From Methanothermococcus thermolithotrophicus DSM 2095 (GTDB lineage: Archaea > AGJL01 > Methanococci > Methanococcales > Methanococcaceae), in contig NZ_OX296583.1 of NCBI RefSeq assembly GCF_946463545.1, forward strand, positions 905,035 through 969,034: a stretch of 64,000 nucleotides of DNA. Direction: 5' to 3'. Position numbers and translations under genes: made by a program. The stretch's first letter is position 1. Each line of letters begins with the position of its first letter. The notes under the pieces were generated by a model. It searched no databases. It was not told the origin of the DNA and saw only the letters and a list, made by a program, of their open reading frames with translations. This document shows, in pieces, positions 29,642 to 39,282 of the stretch.

Positions 29642-30394
29642 TTGACCAAGATCATAGCTATAAGTGGAAAAGGCGGAACTGGAAAAACGATGTTCTCAAC
29701 CCTGCTAATAAAGGCATTATCGAAAAAGACAAATAGTATATTGGTTATTGATGCAGATCCTGACTCAAATCTTCCTGAAACATTAGGTGTTGAAGTCGAA
29801 AAGACAATAGGAGATATAAGAGAAGAGCTAAAAAAACTTGTGGAAGAGGATAAATTATCCCCTGGAATTTCAAAACAAGATTATTTACTAGGAAAAGTCT
29901 ATGAAATAATAGTTGAAACAGAAAACTATGATTTATTGGTTATGGGAAGACCAGAGGGAAGTGGTTGTTACTGTAGTGTAAATAACTGGTTAAGGCAGAT
30001 AATTGATAGTCTTGCAAAATCTTACGAGTATGTGGTTATAGATACTGAGGCTGGATTGGAACATCTCAGTAGAAGAACCACTCAAAATGTAGATAAAATG
30101 GTAGTGGTCACTGATGCGTCTAAAAGAGGACTGGGAACTGCAAAGAGGATAAAAAAACTTGCAGATGAACTCGACATAAAATTTAAAGACATATACGTGG
30201 TTGCAAACAAGGTTAATGAAGAAAATGAAAATATAGTTGAAGAAAACGCCACAGTGTTGGGACTCAATTTGGTTGGAAAGCTACCATACAACGAAGAAAT
30301 ATCAAAGTATGATCTAGTAGGAAAGCCATTATTTGAACTGCCTGACGACAATGAAGTATTCAAAAAAGTTATGAAAATTGTAGAGAAATTTTAA
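29642..30394 (+). CDS. CooC/MinD-family nickel-insertion ATPase
   Basis: About 250 residues from the TTG that follows GGGTGGTAA; an ATG 33 bases earlier is in frame but has no ribosome binding site. The deviant Walker A SGKGGTGKT begins near residue 8, DADPDSNLPE follows, and MGRPEGSGCYCSVNN contains the CxC that bridges the CooC dimer through zinc or nickel. VVIDTEAGLEHLSRRT is also typical. CooC-type ATPases load nickel into carbon monoxide dehydrogenase. The CODH/ACS genes are not in the window. Its 3' end overlaps the convergent oxidoreductase gene by four bases. Confidence 0.88.
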   Translation: MTKIIAISGKGGTGKTMFSTLLIKALSKKTNSILVIDADPDSNLPETLGVEVEKTIGDIREELKKLVEEDKLSPGISKQDYLLGKVYEIIVETENYDLLVMGRPEGSGCYCSVNNWLRQIIDSLAKSYEYVVIDTEAGLEHLSRRTTQNVDKMVVVTDASKRGLGTAKRIKKLADELDIKFKDIYVVANKVNEENENIVEENATVLGLNLVGKLPYNEEISKYDLVGKPLFELPDDNEVFKKVMKIVEKF

Positions 30395-31581
30395 ATATTA
30401 ATATTAAATTGGTTCATAACCTTCATAACGCTTAGGGCCACGCCTTCAACCTCAATACCGCCTTTTCCTTTGACACCATCACCAACTAGATATAATCTAT
30501 CGTTTACAATAGGGTCCAAGTCAGTTCCATTTGATGCATGATTGACAGGCCAGTTGTCCATATAGCTTTGAATATGTAAAATTTCATAATCAATTTCATT
30601 AAATAGGTCCTCAATATCATCCAGCACAATATCAATTTCTTTTTTAGTGTTGTTTCTTAGCTGGGTGGCATGTACCATAACTAAATGATATCCTTCTTTT
30701 GCTAAACTTCTATCCACGTTTGAAGGCTGGTTTAAACCATTTACTCGTTCACTATCTACAGTAAATAAAACTCCATTGTGCTCTATAATTCCTTTTTTAC
30801 TTCCAATGCTTACCTTAATACCTTTTGACGGTTTTGGTTCTTTTTTCATAAAATTAATGTTGCTAATTTCCTGAGTTAGTTTTGGAGATAAGTTGCTGAT
30901 TACAACGTCAAACTCGTTTTCTGAGTTTATGTATCCTTTATCGTCATCCAATTCTATCCTATCAACGGTATAGTTTGTTACTATCTTTCCGCCATTTTTA
31001 TTGATCACTTCTATAAGACTGTCAATAACCCCTTTACAACCGCCTATTGGTATTCCAGGACCTCCAAACTTATAGTAATTTTTTGCAATTTCTAAAATTT
31101 CATCCATTGGAGTATCGTATGCATTTAAACTCAGGGCCCAACCAGTAAATGAGTTTCCAACTTTAATGGCTAAATCTATATCCTCTAAAAACTCCCCGAA
31201 GGACATTTGTTTATCAATTCTACCCAATTTTAAATTAGCCACCATTTTTAAGCCTTTTAATTTATCCTTCATTCCAACGGTATTAAAGAGCTCGTTGAAT
31301 AAATAATTTCTTCCGTTTACCCTAAACATTCCATCCGGATTTGAATTAATAATTTTAACATTGCAGCCGGCTTTTCTAAGTAATTGGGCTAAATAGCCAT
31401 CGTTTCCATGGGGTATCATGTGCAGAGCTCCTGTTGTAAGCTGATAATCTTTATAACATATGTTTGTAAATCTCCCACCTGGAAACGGTAGTTTTTCATA
31501 GATGGTAACATCGTGATATTTTGATAACAGTGCACCAGATAACAAACCGCCTAACCCGGCCCCAACAATTCCGATTTTCAT
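30391..31581 (-). CDS. FAD-dependent oxidoreductase, phytoene desaturase/GGR-like
   Basis: 396 residues beginning KIGIVGAGLGGLLSGALLS, an FAD dinucleotide-binding motif, followed by YEKLPFPGGRF (PGGR motif of the phytoene desaturase group), and ending LYLVGDGVKGKGGIEVEGVALSVMK, the second FAD-contacting segment. The group includes carotenoid desaturases and related isoprenoid reductases and oxidases; the exact substrate cannot be named. ATG after GGCGATATA. It is convergent and overlapping with cooC. Confidence 0.82.
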   Translation of the reverse strand: MKIGIVGAGLGGLLSGALLSKYHDVTIYEKLPFPGGRFTNICYKDYQLTTGALHMIPHGNDGYLAQLLRKAGCNVKIINSNPDGMFRVNGRNYLFNELFNTVGMKDKLKGLKMVANLKLGRIDKQMSFGEFLEDIDLAIKVGNSFTGWALSLNAYDTPMDEILEIAKNYYKFGGPGIPIGGCKGVIDSLIEVINKNGGKIVTNYTVDRIELDDDKGYINSENEFDVVISNLSPKLTQEISNINFMKKEPKPSKGIKVSIGSKKGIIEHNGVLFTVDSERVNGLNQPSNVDRSLAKEGYHLVMVHATQLRNNTKKEIDIVLDDIEDLFNEIDYEILHIQSYMDNWPVNHASNGTDLDPIVNDRLYLVGDGVKGKGGIEVEGVALSVMKVMNQFNINI

Positions 31582-31675
31582 TATATCGCCTTTTTAGGTA
31601 AATTTAACATAATAAAATAATACGTATATAATTAAAAGAATTAAAAAAGAGATTATTTAAATTTATATGTTGCAT

Positions 31676-32908
31676 TTATCCATACATTACAGATAAATGT
31701 GGAGTGGTCATGTTTATTTTACCTGTTTTACCAGTTACCTTTTCTATGGCCCTTTCGAAGTCCTGCATTGTTACATAGTCTCTTTCTTCCCTTATTGCAA
31801 ACATACCGGCTTCTGTACATATTGCCTTTAAGTCTGCACCAACACAACCTTCGGTCAATTTGGCGACATCACTTAAGTCCATATCTTTTAAGTTCATCCT
31901 TTCAGTGTGTATCTTTAATATTTCTAATCTACCTTTTTCATCAGGTGCAGGAATATCTATGATTCTGTCAAATCTTCCAGGCCTTAATATCGCTGGATCC
32001 AATATATCCAATCTGTTAGTTGCTGCAATGACTTTTACATCCCCTCTTGCATCGAATCCATCCATTTCAGCAAGTAGTTGCATTAATGTTCTCTGTACTT
32101 CTCTATCTCCGCCGGTTAATGACTCTGTTCTTTTGCTTGCCACTGCGTCTATTTCATCGATGAATACGATACATGGAGCTTTTTCCTTAGCCAATTTAAA
32201 TACATCTCTTACTAATTTGGCACCTTCACCAATGAATTTTTTAACGAGCTCTGAACCTACAACCTTTATAAATGCTGCGTTGGTTTCATGTGCTACAGCC
32301 TTTGCAAGTAAGGTTTTACCGGTTCCTGGAGGTCCGTATAATAAAATACCTTTTGGAGGGTCAATACCTACTTTTTCAAACAATTCAGGTTTTTTCAGTG
32401 GTAACTCAACAACTTCCTTAACTTCCTGGATTTGTTCTTTTAAGCCCCCAATATCTTCAAATGTTACGTCTGGCTTCTCATCAACTTCCATGGCCAGAGC
32501 TCTGTAATCTTTTTCTTTAGGTAACACATCAACTACCGCTAAAGTCTGCTGATTTAAACAGATCCTTGTTCCCGGAACTATATCATCAGGGTTTACAAAC
32601 TGTGATACGTTAACTAAGAAATTAGGTCCTGTTGAACTTTTTACAACGACCTTTCTGTCGCTTATTTTATCGATAACTGTTCCAAGTATTAATGGTGGAA
32701 TTCTTAATTTATCGAGCTCTCGTTTCAGTATTTCGTTTTCTTTTTTCAACTGTGTATTTTCTCTGCTTAAGTCCTTATTTTCAAGCTCTAACCTAAGTAA
32801 TTTACTCTCCAATTCAGCTATGTAGGTTTTTTCTTTAAAATTCTCTAATTCATTTAAGTCCATTTCCTTTTTCTCATTTACATCGTCGTATTCGTCAGGG
32901 TAGTTCAT
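31676..32908 (-). CDS. pan: Proteasome-activating nucleotidase PAN
   Basis: 410 residues from the second ATG, which is preceded by GGAGGTATTATTT; an ATG five codons earlier overlaps that ribosome binding site. The N-terminal coiled coil ([20 protein letters not shown] and onward, to about 70) leads to an OB domain, then one AAA+ domain with [20 protein letters not shown] and [19 protein letters not shown]. The C-terminus ends HLSVMYG, close to the HbYX motif that docks in the 20S proteasome. PAN is a hexamer that unfolds substrates for the archaeal proteasome. Together with Cdc48 at 15 kb it provides two unfoldases in this window. Confidence 0.96.
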   Translation of the reverse strand: MNYPDEYDDVNEKKEMDLNELENFKEKTYIAELESKLLRLELENKDLSRENTQLKKENEILKRELDKLRIPPLILGTVIDKISDRKVVVKSSTGPNFLVNVSQFVNPDDIVPGTRICLNQQTLAVVDVLPKEKDYRALAMEVDEKPDVTFEDIGGLKEQIQEVKEVVELPLKKPELFEKVGIDPPKGILLYGPPGTGKTLLAKAVAHETNAAFIKVVGSELVKKFIGEGAKLVRDVFKLAKEKAPCIVFIDEIDAVASKRTESLTGGDREVQRTLMQLLAEMDGFDARGDVKVIAATNRLDILDPAILRPGRFDRIIDIPAPDEKGRLEILKIHTERMNLKDMDLSDVAKLTEGCVGADLKAICTEAGMFAIREERDYVTMQDFERAIEKVTGKTGKINMTTPHLSVMYG

Positions 32909-33117
32909 AAATAATACCTCCATAATAGGTACGATAGGATGATGATAATTAATTATAATATATAAAGTACATAATATATCTCTAATTATATATATTTAAT
33001 TAGGTTATTACAAATACTAATTTAATAGATATTATTAAGTAAGTGTAGTAATTAAAGTTTCAATAAATATATGTTTTAATATAATATTTTTATAATCTAA
33101 TGGTAATAGGTGGATTT

Positions 33118-33603
33118 ATGTTATGTGAGCTCTGTGGAAAGGAAGTTAAAAACTTATTACACGTAAGAATTGAAGGAGCAGAAATGCAGGTTTGCGAAGA
33201 ATGTGCGAAATTTGGAATTGCTCCAAAAAGTTACTCGAGAAAACCTAGGGCTGTAGGAACTAAAATGCCCCAAAATAATAAAAAGACCGTAAGAAGAAGG
33301 CCTACAAGAGATATATTCGATAATTTGAAAATCATTGTTGAAGATTACGGCACTATTATAAAGGAAGCTAGAGAGAAAAAAGGAATGAAATTGGAAGATT
33401 TAGCTAGAAAAATAGGCATTAAAGAATCTACACTCCATAAAATTGAGAGAAATGAACTTGAACCAGAAGAAAAATATGTAAAACGTCTTGAAAAAGAGTT
33501 AAACATCAACCTCTACGAAGAAGGTGAGCAGGAATATAGTGCAGGCTCTTCAGAACAGGAATTTACTTTAGGGGATTTTGTAAAGGTAAAGAAAAGAAAA
33601 TAA
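33118..33603 (+). CDS. Multiprotein bridging factor 1 homologue
   Basis: 161 residues from the ATG following GGTGGATTT. The N-terminal zinc ribbon has CELCGKEV and CEECAKFG, a basic linker follows, and the helix-turn-helix of the Cro/MBF1 type runs from about 86 to 145 (IIKEAREKKGMKLEDLARKI with GIKESTLHKIERNE). Archaeal MBF1 binds the ribosomal small subunit and may couple transcription and translation. The tail EFTLGDFVKVKKRK is typical. Stand-alone gene. Confidence 0.92.
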   Translation: MLCELCGKEVKNLLHVRIEGAEMQVCEECAKFGIAPKSYSRKPRAVGTKMPQNNKKTVRRRPTRDIFDNLKIIVEDYGTIIKEAREKKGMKLEDLARKIGIKESTLHKIERNELEPEEKYVKRLEKELNINLYEEGEQEYSAGSSEQEFTLGDFVKVKKRK

Positions 33604-33636
33604 TTTTTTAATTTTTTAGCCAGTTAGTTAATGAAA

Positions 33637-34416
33637 TTAGTTAATGAATGTGCCTTTAACTCTTTTCAGAAGGGCATCATATATATTTCCTTTTTTGTTT
33701 CCATTGAATATTACGGTTTTTATGCCCAGGTTATAGGATTCCATAACTTTTAAGTACATTCCGCCGGTTACATCGTTTTTATCAGATGGTTTTAGAAACT
33801 TTAAAACTTCGTTGATGTTTTCTGAGTTTATTCTTTCAATAACCTTTAAATTTGAATCAAGTACTCCATCTACATCTGAGGCGTGAAGACTTAAATCAGG
33901 GTTTAATTTTTTTGTTAAGTATGGCAAAGCATGATCTCCTGAAAATATTTTGAAATTTTCGTTATTTTCATCAATTACAATATCTCCATGGATTACTGGG
34001 ACTAAACCTCTTTTTAACATACCTTCAATTGCAAAAGTGTCAAAGTGTAGGTTAGAATCGTCGGTACTGTTGAAAGCTATAAATGATGAAGGCTGTATTG
34101 AAACTGCAGGGACCTCGTAGTCTTGAAGTGTGTCAATTACTATGTTGTTGAATCTCCTCATTGATTTTTGAATTTCCCAGAATCCATGGTCCATGTTTTC
34201 GAATCCATGTTCTTTTTTATATTTTTTTGCCACAGGATGTCCAAAAGAACCGCCCCCATGGATGATAATAAGTTTTAAATCTTTTCCATTTTCTTTGTAG
34301 TGTTCCATTGCATTTTTGATTTCCATTGAAATTCTTTCTAAATTATCCCATTTTATAGAAAAAGGCATGTTTTTATCGCATAAAATACTACCGCCGAGTT
34401 TTAAAACTGCAAACAA
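33637..34416 (-). CDS. Isopentenyl phosphate kinase
   Basis: 259 residues of the amino-acid-kinase fold. AVLKLGGSILCDK at the start, IIIHGGGSFGHPVAKKYK with the family-specific histidine after GGGSFGH, VPVIHGDIVIDE, and FSGDHALPYLTKKL are all diagnostic. It phosphorylates isopentenyl phosphate to IPP in the archaeal mevalonate pathway. Start TTG after GAGGTGAAAAT. Next on the same strand downstream there is only a convergent MBF1 gene. Other mevalonate-pathway genes are not in this window. Confidence 0.92.
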   Translation of the reverse strand: MFAVLKLGGSILCDKNMPFSIKWDNLERISMEIKNAMEHYKENGKDLKLIIIHGGGSFGHPVAKKYKKEHGFENMDHGFWEIQKSMRRFNNIVIDTLQDYEVPAVSIQPSSFIAFNSTDDSNLHFDTFAIEGMLKRGLVPVIHGDIVIDENNENFKIFSGDHALPYLTKKLNPDLSLHASDVDGVLDSNLKVIERINSENINEVLKFLKPSDKNDVTGGMYLKVMESYNLGIKTVIFNGNKKGNIYDALLKRVKGTFIN

Positions 34417-34504
34417 ATTTTCACCTCATATAAAATCACAGTGATGAATAAAAAAACAGATATTGATATTGGTGTATATATGGAAAGAAAAGATTAATTA
34501 TAAT

Positions 34505-35362
34505 TTATTCGGGGCGGTCTTTGAAATAGGGTAAATTGTTATTAGTGGTTACTAAAATAGGTTTGTCTACTTCTTTCATTCTTTCTAAAATTAGTTCTTT
34601 TCCAGTTTGGGTTAATGCAAATATCGGCACCGAGCTCCCAGCCTGAGCTCTAACATGTTCTTTAATACCTTCAGCTACTTCCTTGGATGCACAGGCAGTA
34701 ATCAAATCAAAATATTTCAAGTATTTCTTAACTTCAGAGCTCTCACTCCCGGTAGTGTGTACTCCAAAAACAACTATTTTCACATGTTCATTTTCTAGTT
34801 CTTTAATTTTTTCTGATTCTTCTAAGTTGGATATGGTCACACCGATTCTTTTGTATCCTAGCTCTATGGCCCTTTTAGCCCCTTCGTATTGATTGATTTC
34901 AGCAGTTTCTTTGTTAAGCACGACTCCTCCGGCATTTTCTATTTTTTCAATAACCTTGGGGATTGGTGTGGTTTTAACTATTCCTGAAATTCTCCCACAG
35001 AGCCCTTGAACCAGTTTTGGATTGTTCGTTATTACAGTTCCAGCACAATCTGATACTACTACAACGGCATCAAGTAATTTATTTTTAAGGGACGTCATAA
35101 ATATTTCTGAAGTTCCAAATCCCACTATGCAATCTTCAACTTCAACTACTCTGTTTTCAGTAAATAACCCAAAATCCTTTATCCTAAATTCTATGTTCTT
35201 TTTGATGCTTTCTTTAGTTATTTCCGTTATTCCTCTATGCTTTGCAAACAATGGGCAGTATTTTATTACAGGCTCTCCAACTTCAACAACTTCACCGTTT
35301 TTCACGACAACCCTTGTTTTACCAAGAGCTTCCATTATGTGAATATCTTCATTTTTATCCAT
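34505..35362 (-). CDS. Methanogenesis marker protein 8 (DUF2099)
   Basis: 285 residues. The N-terminus (HIMEALGKTRVVVKNGEVVEVGEP, described here by its position 8-31) followed by YCPLFAKHRGI and VVSDCAGTVITNNP matches the methanogenesis marker 8 family as I recall it, which is present in nearly all methanogens. The function is unknown. Three conserved cysteines (CPLF, CAGTV, CGRIS) suggest metal or cofactor binding. ATG with a weak GGGA upstream. It lies between isopentenyl phosphate kinase and the sepF/GTPase pair on the same strand. Confidence 0.8.
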   Translation of the reverse strand: MDKNEDIHIMEALGKTRVVVKNGEVVEVGEPVIKYCPLFAKHRGITEITKESIKKNIEFRIKDFGLFTENRVVEVEDCIVGFGTSEIFMTSLKNKLLDAVVVVSDCAGTVITNNPKLVQGLCGRISGIVKTTPIPKVIEKIENAGGVVLNKETAEINQYEGAKRAIELGYKRIGVTISNLEESEKIKELENEHVKIVVFGVHTTGSESSEVKKYLKYFDLITACASKEVAEGIKEHVRAQAGSSVPIFALTQTGKELILERMKEVDKPILVTTNNNLPYFKDRPE

Positions 35363-35408
35363 TGAAAATCCCTGTTTTTATTGATTAAACTTTTTTTCGA
35401 ATCTATCA

Positions 35409-35825
35409 TTATTTAATTTCAGTATTGTGTTTTGAAGGAATCTTTTTTACTTTTTCATCTTCCTTAACTAATTTTTCAATTACTGTGTTATTTGGGACCA
35501 CCATTATCTTGTTGTCACACAATCTAACTATTTTTCCGCCATTTGTTGCGACTTTATTTTTTAAACATGTAAGTATCTTCACATAATCATCGTCTAGATC
35601 TCTTTCCAAGTTTATGGTGTTTGCAATAACCAAATACCCTGCTTCTAACATTATTGCTATGTCTGTGACATCCCTGAGGTCTTCAAGATCGCAGACTTTT
35701 ATTTTTATTGTATTGGTATCGTCATAGACTTTTACAGGAATTTCAACGTATTCTTCAATAGGTACCGGACCACTAGTTTTTAGTGAGTCCTTACCTCCAA
35801 AAATCTTTTTTATCTTATTTAACAC
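35409..35825 (-). CDS. sepF: Cell division protein SepF
   Basis: 138 residues from the GTG at 35825. The N-terminal LNKIKKIFGG is a short amphipathic helix of the kind that anchors archaeal SepF to the membrane, and the rest is the DUF552 fold (YVEIPVKVYDD, then DIAIMLEAGYLVIANTINLERD, then GGKIVRLCDNKIMVVP). SepF tethers FtsZ at midcell. A GTG three codons earlier overlaps the stop of the upstream GTPase gene (GTGA), but GGTGAT is better placed for 35825. The tight coupling suggests that the two proteins are made together. Confidence 0.88.
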   Translation of the reverse strand: MLNKIKKIFGGKDSLKTSGPVPIEEYVEIPVKVYDDTNTIKIKVCDLEDLRDVTDIAIMLEAGYLVIANTINLERDLDDDYVKILTCLKNKVATNGGKIVRLCDNKIMVVPNNTVIEKLVKEDEKVKKIPSKHNTEIK

Positions 35826-35830
35826 CCTAA

Positions 35831-36388
35831 TCACCTTTTTATTATATCTAAAATAGCATTGATTAGTATATCCACTCCCTCGTAGGTGGTAGCGGATGTT
35901 AAAAATACCCTATTTTGCAACCTACTTTCAACATATTTCTTTAGGGATTCTCTATTTATATCGTCAATTAAGTCACATTTGTTGATAACTACTATAATAA
36001 ATTTTCGATATCGGTATTTCAATAGGTGATGCAGTTTTTCAAAGCTTTTTGATAGTCCCTTTTCCCCGTCTATTATATGTATTATCATATCAGCGTCTTC
36101 TATTTCTTCATAGGTTTTCTGAAGTACGCTGCCAACCATAATTGGGGATTTTTTTTCGTCAGAGGAGTATAAACCGCCTAAATCTACAAAAACAACGTCT
36201 GCAAATTGTGGTTCTTTTTTCTGCCGACCTATTTTTATTTTTCCCCAAAATTTTTTTATTGGCCTCTTCGTCGTACCTCCAATTTCTGAAACTTCTGAAA
36301 TGTATTTTCCAAAAATTAAGTTTATCAATGAGGATTTGCCCGAGTTCTCAGGCCCAATAATTGCTATTTTTAATTGTTTATTACTCAT
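35831..36388 (-). CDS. Small Ras-like/Era-type GTPase upstream of sepF
   Basis: 185 residues from the ATG that follows GGTGATATC. G1 is GPENSGKSS near residue 13, DLGG occupies the G3 place (D-x-x-G), G4 is NKCD, and SATT near the end is a G5-like motif. G2 is probably the threonine pair in GGTTKRP. The group resembles archaeal small GTPases with no known role. The overlap with sepF suggests a role linked to division or membrane attachment, which is an inference from context only. Upstream lies a dense palindromic repeat cluster (36404-36514). Confidence 0.82.
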   Translation of the reverse strand: MSNKQLKIAIIGPENSGKSSLINLIFGKYISEVSEIGGTTKRPIKKFWGKIKIGRQKKEPQFADVVFVDLGGLYSSDEKKSPIMVGSVLQKTYEEIEDADMIIHIIDGEKGLSKSFEKLHHLLKYRYRKFIIVVINKCDLIDDINRESLKKYVESRLQNRVFLTSATTYEGVDILINAILDIIKR

Positions 36389-36409
36389 GATATCACCTGA
36401 ACGTCGAAG

Positions 36410-36514
36410 CAAATCCTTCGGATTTGTCTCGACCTCGAGAAGCTATGAAATCGAAATCTATAATTTCGAGTTATAAAAATCTTGTATAGATTTTTATTCA
36501 AATCCGAAGGATTT
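36410..36514. repeat. Palindromic element cluster upstream of the GTPase gene
   Basis: CAAATCC-TTC-GGATTTG (36410-36426), AAAAATC-7-GATTTTT (36475-36495) and AAATCC-GAA-GGATTT (36500-36514) lie between two divergent genes. The sequence GATTTTTATTCAA in it recurs at 19.48 and 51.95 kb, and GTCGAAGCAAATC recurs near 39.47 kb, showing that this is one family. Transcription of the GTPase-sepF pair must start in or beside these elements. Confidence 0.75.
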
Positions 36515-36648
36515 TCATTCAATCACCTAATGAAGTGTAAGGTGGGATGTAAAATCGTTAGATTTTCATTTAATTAATAATGTAGAACGCTATATATTTA
36601 GTAAAACACCATATATAATACTTAGAAAGATCCAATTTGAGGGGTATT

Positions 36649-37449
36649 ATGAAAGTTGCAGCTGTGTTTGACTCATCAGGAACCCTTATTAGTATTAGGA
36701 GAATAATAAAAGATATAAATTCTCAAAAATTCATATGTAACTGTCAGACCGTGGATATTGTAGATGAGAAAAAAGGAAGAGCTCTGATTATTATAAAAGA
36801 AGGTCTTCCTGAAATTATAGAAAATCAGGACCCTGATACGTTAATATCGGATTTTTTGAGTAAAGTAGATTGGGGAGTGTCTTACTGTAACCCTCCAATA
36901 GATAGAAACGGAGTATTCAAGGATAAAACTACAAAAATAAAAGAGCTCCAAGATCCACTAAATGTGATGAAAAGATTTGAGATACAAACCGGATATGGTT
37001 CTGCAGTGATAGCAGATACTTTAAATGGGCAGGTAGAATATACCGTAGCTACAGGAGGTTGTATATTCCCAGAGGTCCCAGAAACCGTTAGAAGATTAAA
37101 AGAAATGGGCGTCAAAGTCTTTGTTGCCTCAGGAGATAGTAAAAACTTTATTGAGAGAATAAGTGAATTGGTGGGGATTAATAAAAAATATATAATGCCT
37201 GAGGCACATCACGAATTAAAAAAGGATCTAGTTCTGAACTTAAAAAAGGAAGGCTATAAGGTTGTAATGATAGGGGATGCTTCGAATGATGTCCCTGCAA
37301 TGGTTGAAAGTGATCTTTCAATAGTTACTCTTCAAAATGGAAATGTATCAAAAAAAGCCCTTGAAGTAGCAGATATTAAAGTAGATAATATACTAGAGGT
37401 AGTCGATATTGTGGATAAATTCATAAAAAACGAAAAAAGAAAAGAATAA
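36649..37449 (+). CDS. HAD-superfamily protein, methanogen type
   Basis: 266 residues from the ATG after GAGGGGTATT. VAAVFDSSGTLISIRRI holds a HAD motif I variant (DSSGTL, with serine where the second aspartate would be). VKVFVASGDSKNFIERIS supplies motif II, DLVLNLKKEG the lysine motif, and MIGDASNDVPAMVESD motif IV. A replaced second aspartate usually lowers simple phosphatase activity and suggests an ATPase-like or atypical role. The segment at about 30-110 is a cap or insert with several cysteines (FICNCQ, SYCNPP). Specific function unknown. The similarity is to HAD domains of P-type ATPase relatives, but no membrane segments are present. Confidence 0.75.
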   Translation: MKVAAVFDSSGTLISIRRIIKDINSQKFICNCQTVDIVDEKKGRALIIIKEGLPEIIENQDPDTLISDFLSKVDWGVSYCNPPIDRNGVFKDKTTKIKELQDPLNVMKRFEIQTGYGSAVIADTLNGQVEYTVATGGCIFPEVPETVRRLKEMGVKVFVASGDSKNFIERISELVGINKKYIMPEAHHELKKDLVLNLKKEGYKVVMIGDASNDVPAMVESDLSIVTLQNGNVSKKALEVADIKVDNILEVVDIVDKFIKNEKRKE

Positions 37450-37488
37450 AAGAAAAGAATAAATAAATCTAAAAAATGTATCAAATAA

Positions 37489-38703
37489 TTAGAAGGTGGT
37501 TACCTTACCTTCCATTATCATTTCAGTTACTTTTCCTATATTGTTGAGCCAGTTTTGAGCTATTTCTTTTGCTTTTGGTTCGATATCCTTTATATCATAT
37601 CCTTCTTCTGTGATTAGTTCAATGTCAAGGATTTTTGGCTGGTCTATAGGTTTACCTATCTGGCTTAGTATTCTAATATAGCATTCTTTAACTCCTTCTA
37701 ATTCAGCAACATCGTTTGCAATGAAGTTTGCCAATATATTGTATATTTTACCAATGTGATTTATTGGGTTTTTACCGCTTGTAGCTTCCATACTCATAGG
37801 TCTAAATGGTGTAATTAATCCATTTGCCCTGTTTCCTCTTCCTACGGAACCATCGTCTCCCATTTCAGCTGAAGTTCCTGTAACGGTTAAGAATATGGAT
37901 TCTTCATCATCTGCTGTGTTTACGCATACTTCAACTTCATAGCCATCTACAATTTTATTTGCAAGTTCTTCAACTTTTTTCTTAGCCTTTTCTTTTACTT
38001 CTTCATATTCTTCATAGGAGTTTACATATTTCCCTACTACTGCCAGAGCTATTGTTAATGTTATTTTTTTACCTTCTCTTAAACCCATAACTTTAATATC
38101 TTCTCCTACGGCAGGAATTTCTTTTTTTAACTCTGGGCTGTTTAACAATCTTTCAGTTTCTAAAACCAATCTTTCAGTTGTACTAAGCGGTGCGTAACCT
38201 ACACCAAATGAAGTGTCGTTTGCGAGAGGTATTGCTTCTTTCTGCCTGTCAAATACTTCTACTAAGTCAACGGAACCTTGCCCTATTCTACAGTCAACTA
38301 TTATATCCTTATCTAAGTCCGCATTCCTCAAGATTTTTTTCAAGTACTCTCTTGCAGCATTTACTGCAGTTGTGCCAACTGGTAACTTTATTACCCTATC
38401 GTTTTCTTTGTCCACAACTTCCATTGTGGCCCTTCCAGAGAGTAATATATAAATCGGACTTACAAGGTGTCCTCCACCTAACTCTGGGTATGCATAGCCT
38501 CCAACAAGTTCAACTTGGTCTGTGTTGTGATGCAGAACTACCCCCATTTTTTCCTTGTACATTTCACATAATGCAACACTTACACTTTCAGCTATACCAT
38601 CACAAATGCTGTCTGGATGTCCCAACCCTTTCCTTTCTACAATTTCGACTGGAGCTTCTTCTACAGGTATTTTGTCCAATTTTTTTACGAATATATTTGC
38701 CAA
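37489..38703 (-). CDS. S-adenosylmethionine synthetase, archaeal type
   Basis: 404 residues from the TTG placed after GGTGG; a GTG three codons earlier is possible. [91 protein letters not shown] and the terminal GKVTTF match the archaeal methionine adenosyltransferase family (type gene MJ1208 as I recall). It makes SAM from ATP and methionine. The class is distant from bacterial MetK in sequence but shares the fold. It stands alone; the region upstream (38.7-39.6 kb) is gene-poor. Confidence 0.95.
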   Translation of the reverse strand: MANIFVKKLDKIPVEEAPVEIVERKGLGHPDSICDGIAESVSVALCEMYKEKMGVVLHHNTDQVELVGGYAYPELGGGHLVSPIYILLSGRATMEVVDKENDRVIKLPVGTTAVNAAREYLKKILRNADLDKDIIVDCRIGQGSVDLVEVFDRQKEAIPLANDTSFGVGYAPLSTTERLVLETERLLNSPELKKEIPAVGEDIKVMGLREGKKITLTIALAVVGKYVNSYEEYEEVKEKAKKKVEELANKIVDGYEVEVCVNTADDEESIFLTVTGTSAEMGDDGSVGRGNRANGLITPFRPMSMEATSGKNPINHIGKIYNILANFIANDVAELEGVKECYIRILSQIGKPIDQPKILDIELITEEGYDIKDIEPKAKEIAQNWLNNIGKVTEMIMEGKVTTF

Positions 38704-38796
38704 TAAAACCACCTTATAAGTTGTATATTAAATAGTACCATACTATAAGGAGTAAATATAATTAATATACTTTAGCTTAATTTCAATGAAGCTAAA

Positions 38797-39130
38797 CTAT
38801 GAATTATCTCGCCTTGCGGACGGGGTTGAAGGCAAACCATTTATTGGTTTGTTCTTTTTTATAATTACGCCTTTAACCTTTCCTTTGATATTCCTGTGTA
38901 GTTTTATAGGAATTCTCCGTTTTAGATAGTATGGGTCTTTATTTTCGTAATCAATCTTAAAGGCAGATTGATTGTATTCTAATGTTTTGTGGTGGTTCTT
39001 GATGATTTGAACCTTAATTTACCTACCTTATAACCGTTCTTTTTTAATACACCTAATGCTTTGAGGTTCCTAAAGCTTGTTATTCACCATTTGAAGGACT
39101 TTGGAATGGACTTTTTTAAGTTCAGGATTT
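38797..39130 (-). pseudogene. Remnant of an IS200/IS605-type tnpB (orfB)
   Basis: Minus-strand translation gives, in two frames joined by a frameshift near 39,000, RNLKALGVLKKNGYKVGKLRF and then KTLEYNQSAFKIDYENK..., RRIPIKLHRNIKGKVKGVII, ending KKNKPINGLP and a stop at 38797. This order (NIKAL.KLKKNG.KVG.LRFK, then YNQSGFKI, then IPI.LHR.IKGK.K.VIIKK) is that of the N-terminal third of TnpB proteins of archaeal IS605 elements. An in-frame stop interrupts the part before RNLKAL. The catalytic RuvC and zinc-finger parts are missing, so the gene is dead. A small hairpin (38833-38851) has landed at the truncation end. Confidence 0.75.
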
Positions 39131-39282
39131 TCTTTTTTATTGGGTTATCAGTTTTTGAGCGTCCATTTTGTTTAGTTTTGGATTTTTCCTTATGGCATCC
39201 AAAAGATAATGCAGATATATCTACAAATTTTCAGGTGCTCCACTATTATATGTTTCTTGGATACTCTTGGAAGGGTATCGAA

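Noticed and set aside
31860-32507. 215-codon open frame antisense to pan
   Set aside because: Same type of shadow as over cdc48; the pan reading frame fully explains the region.
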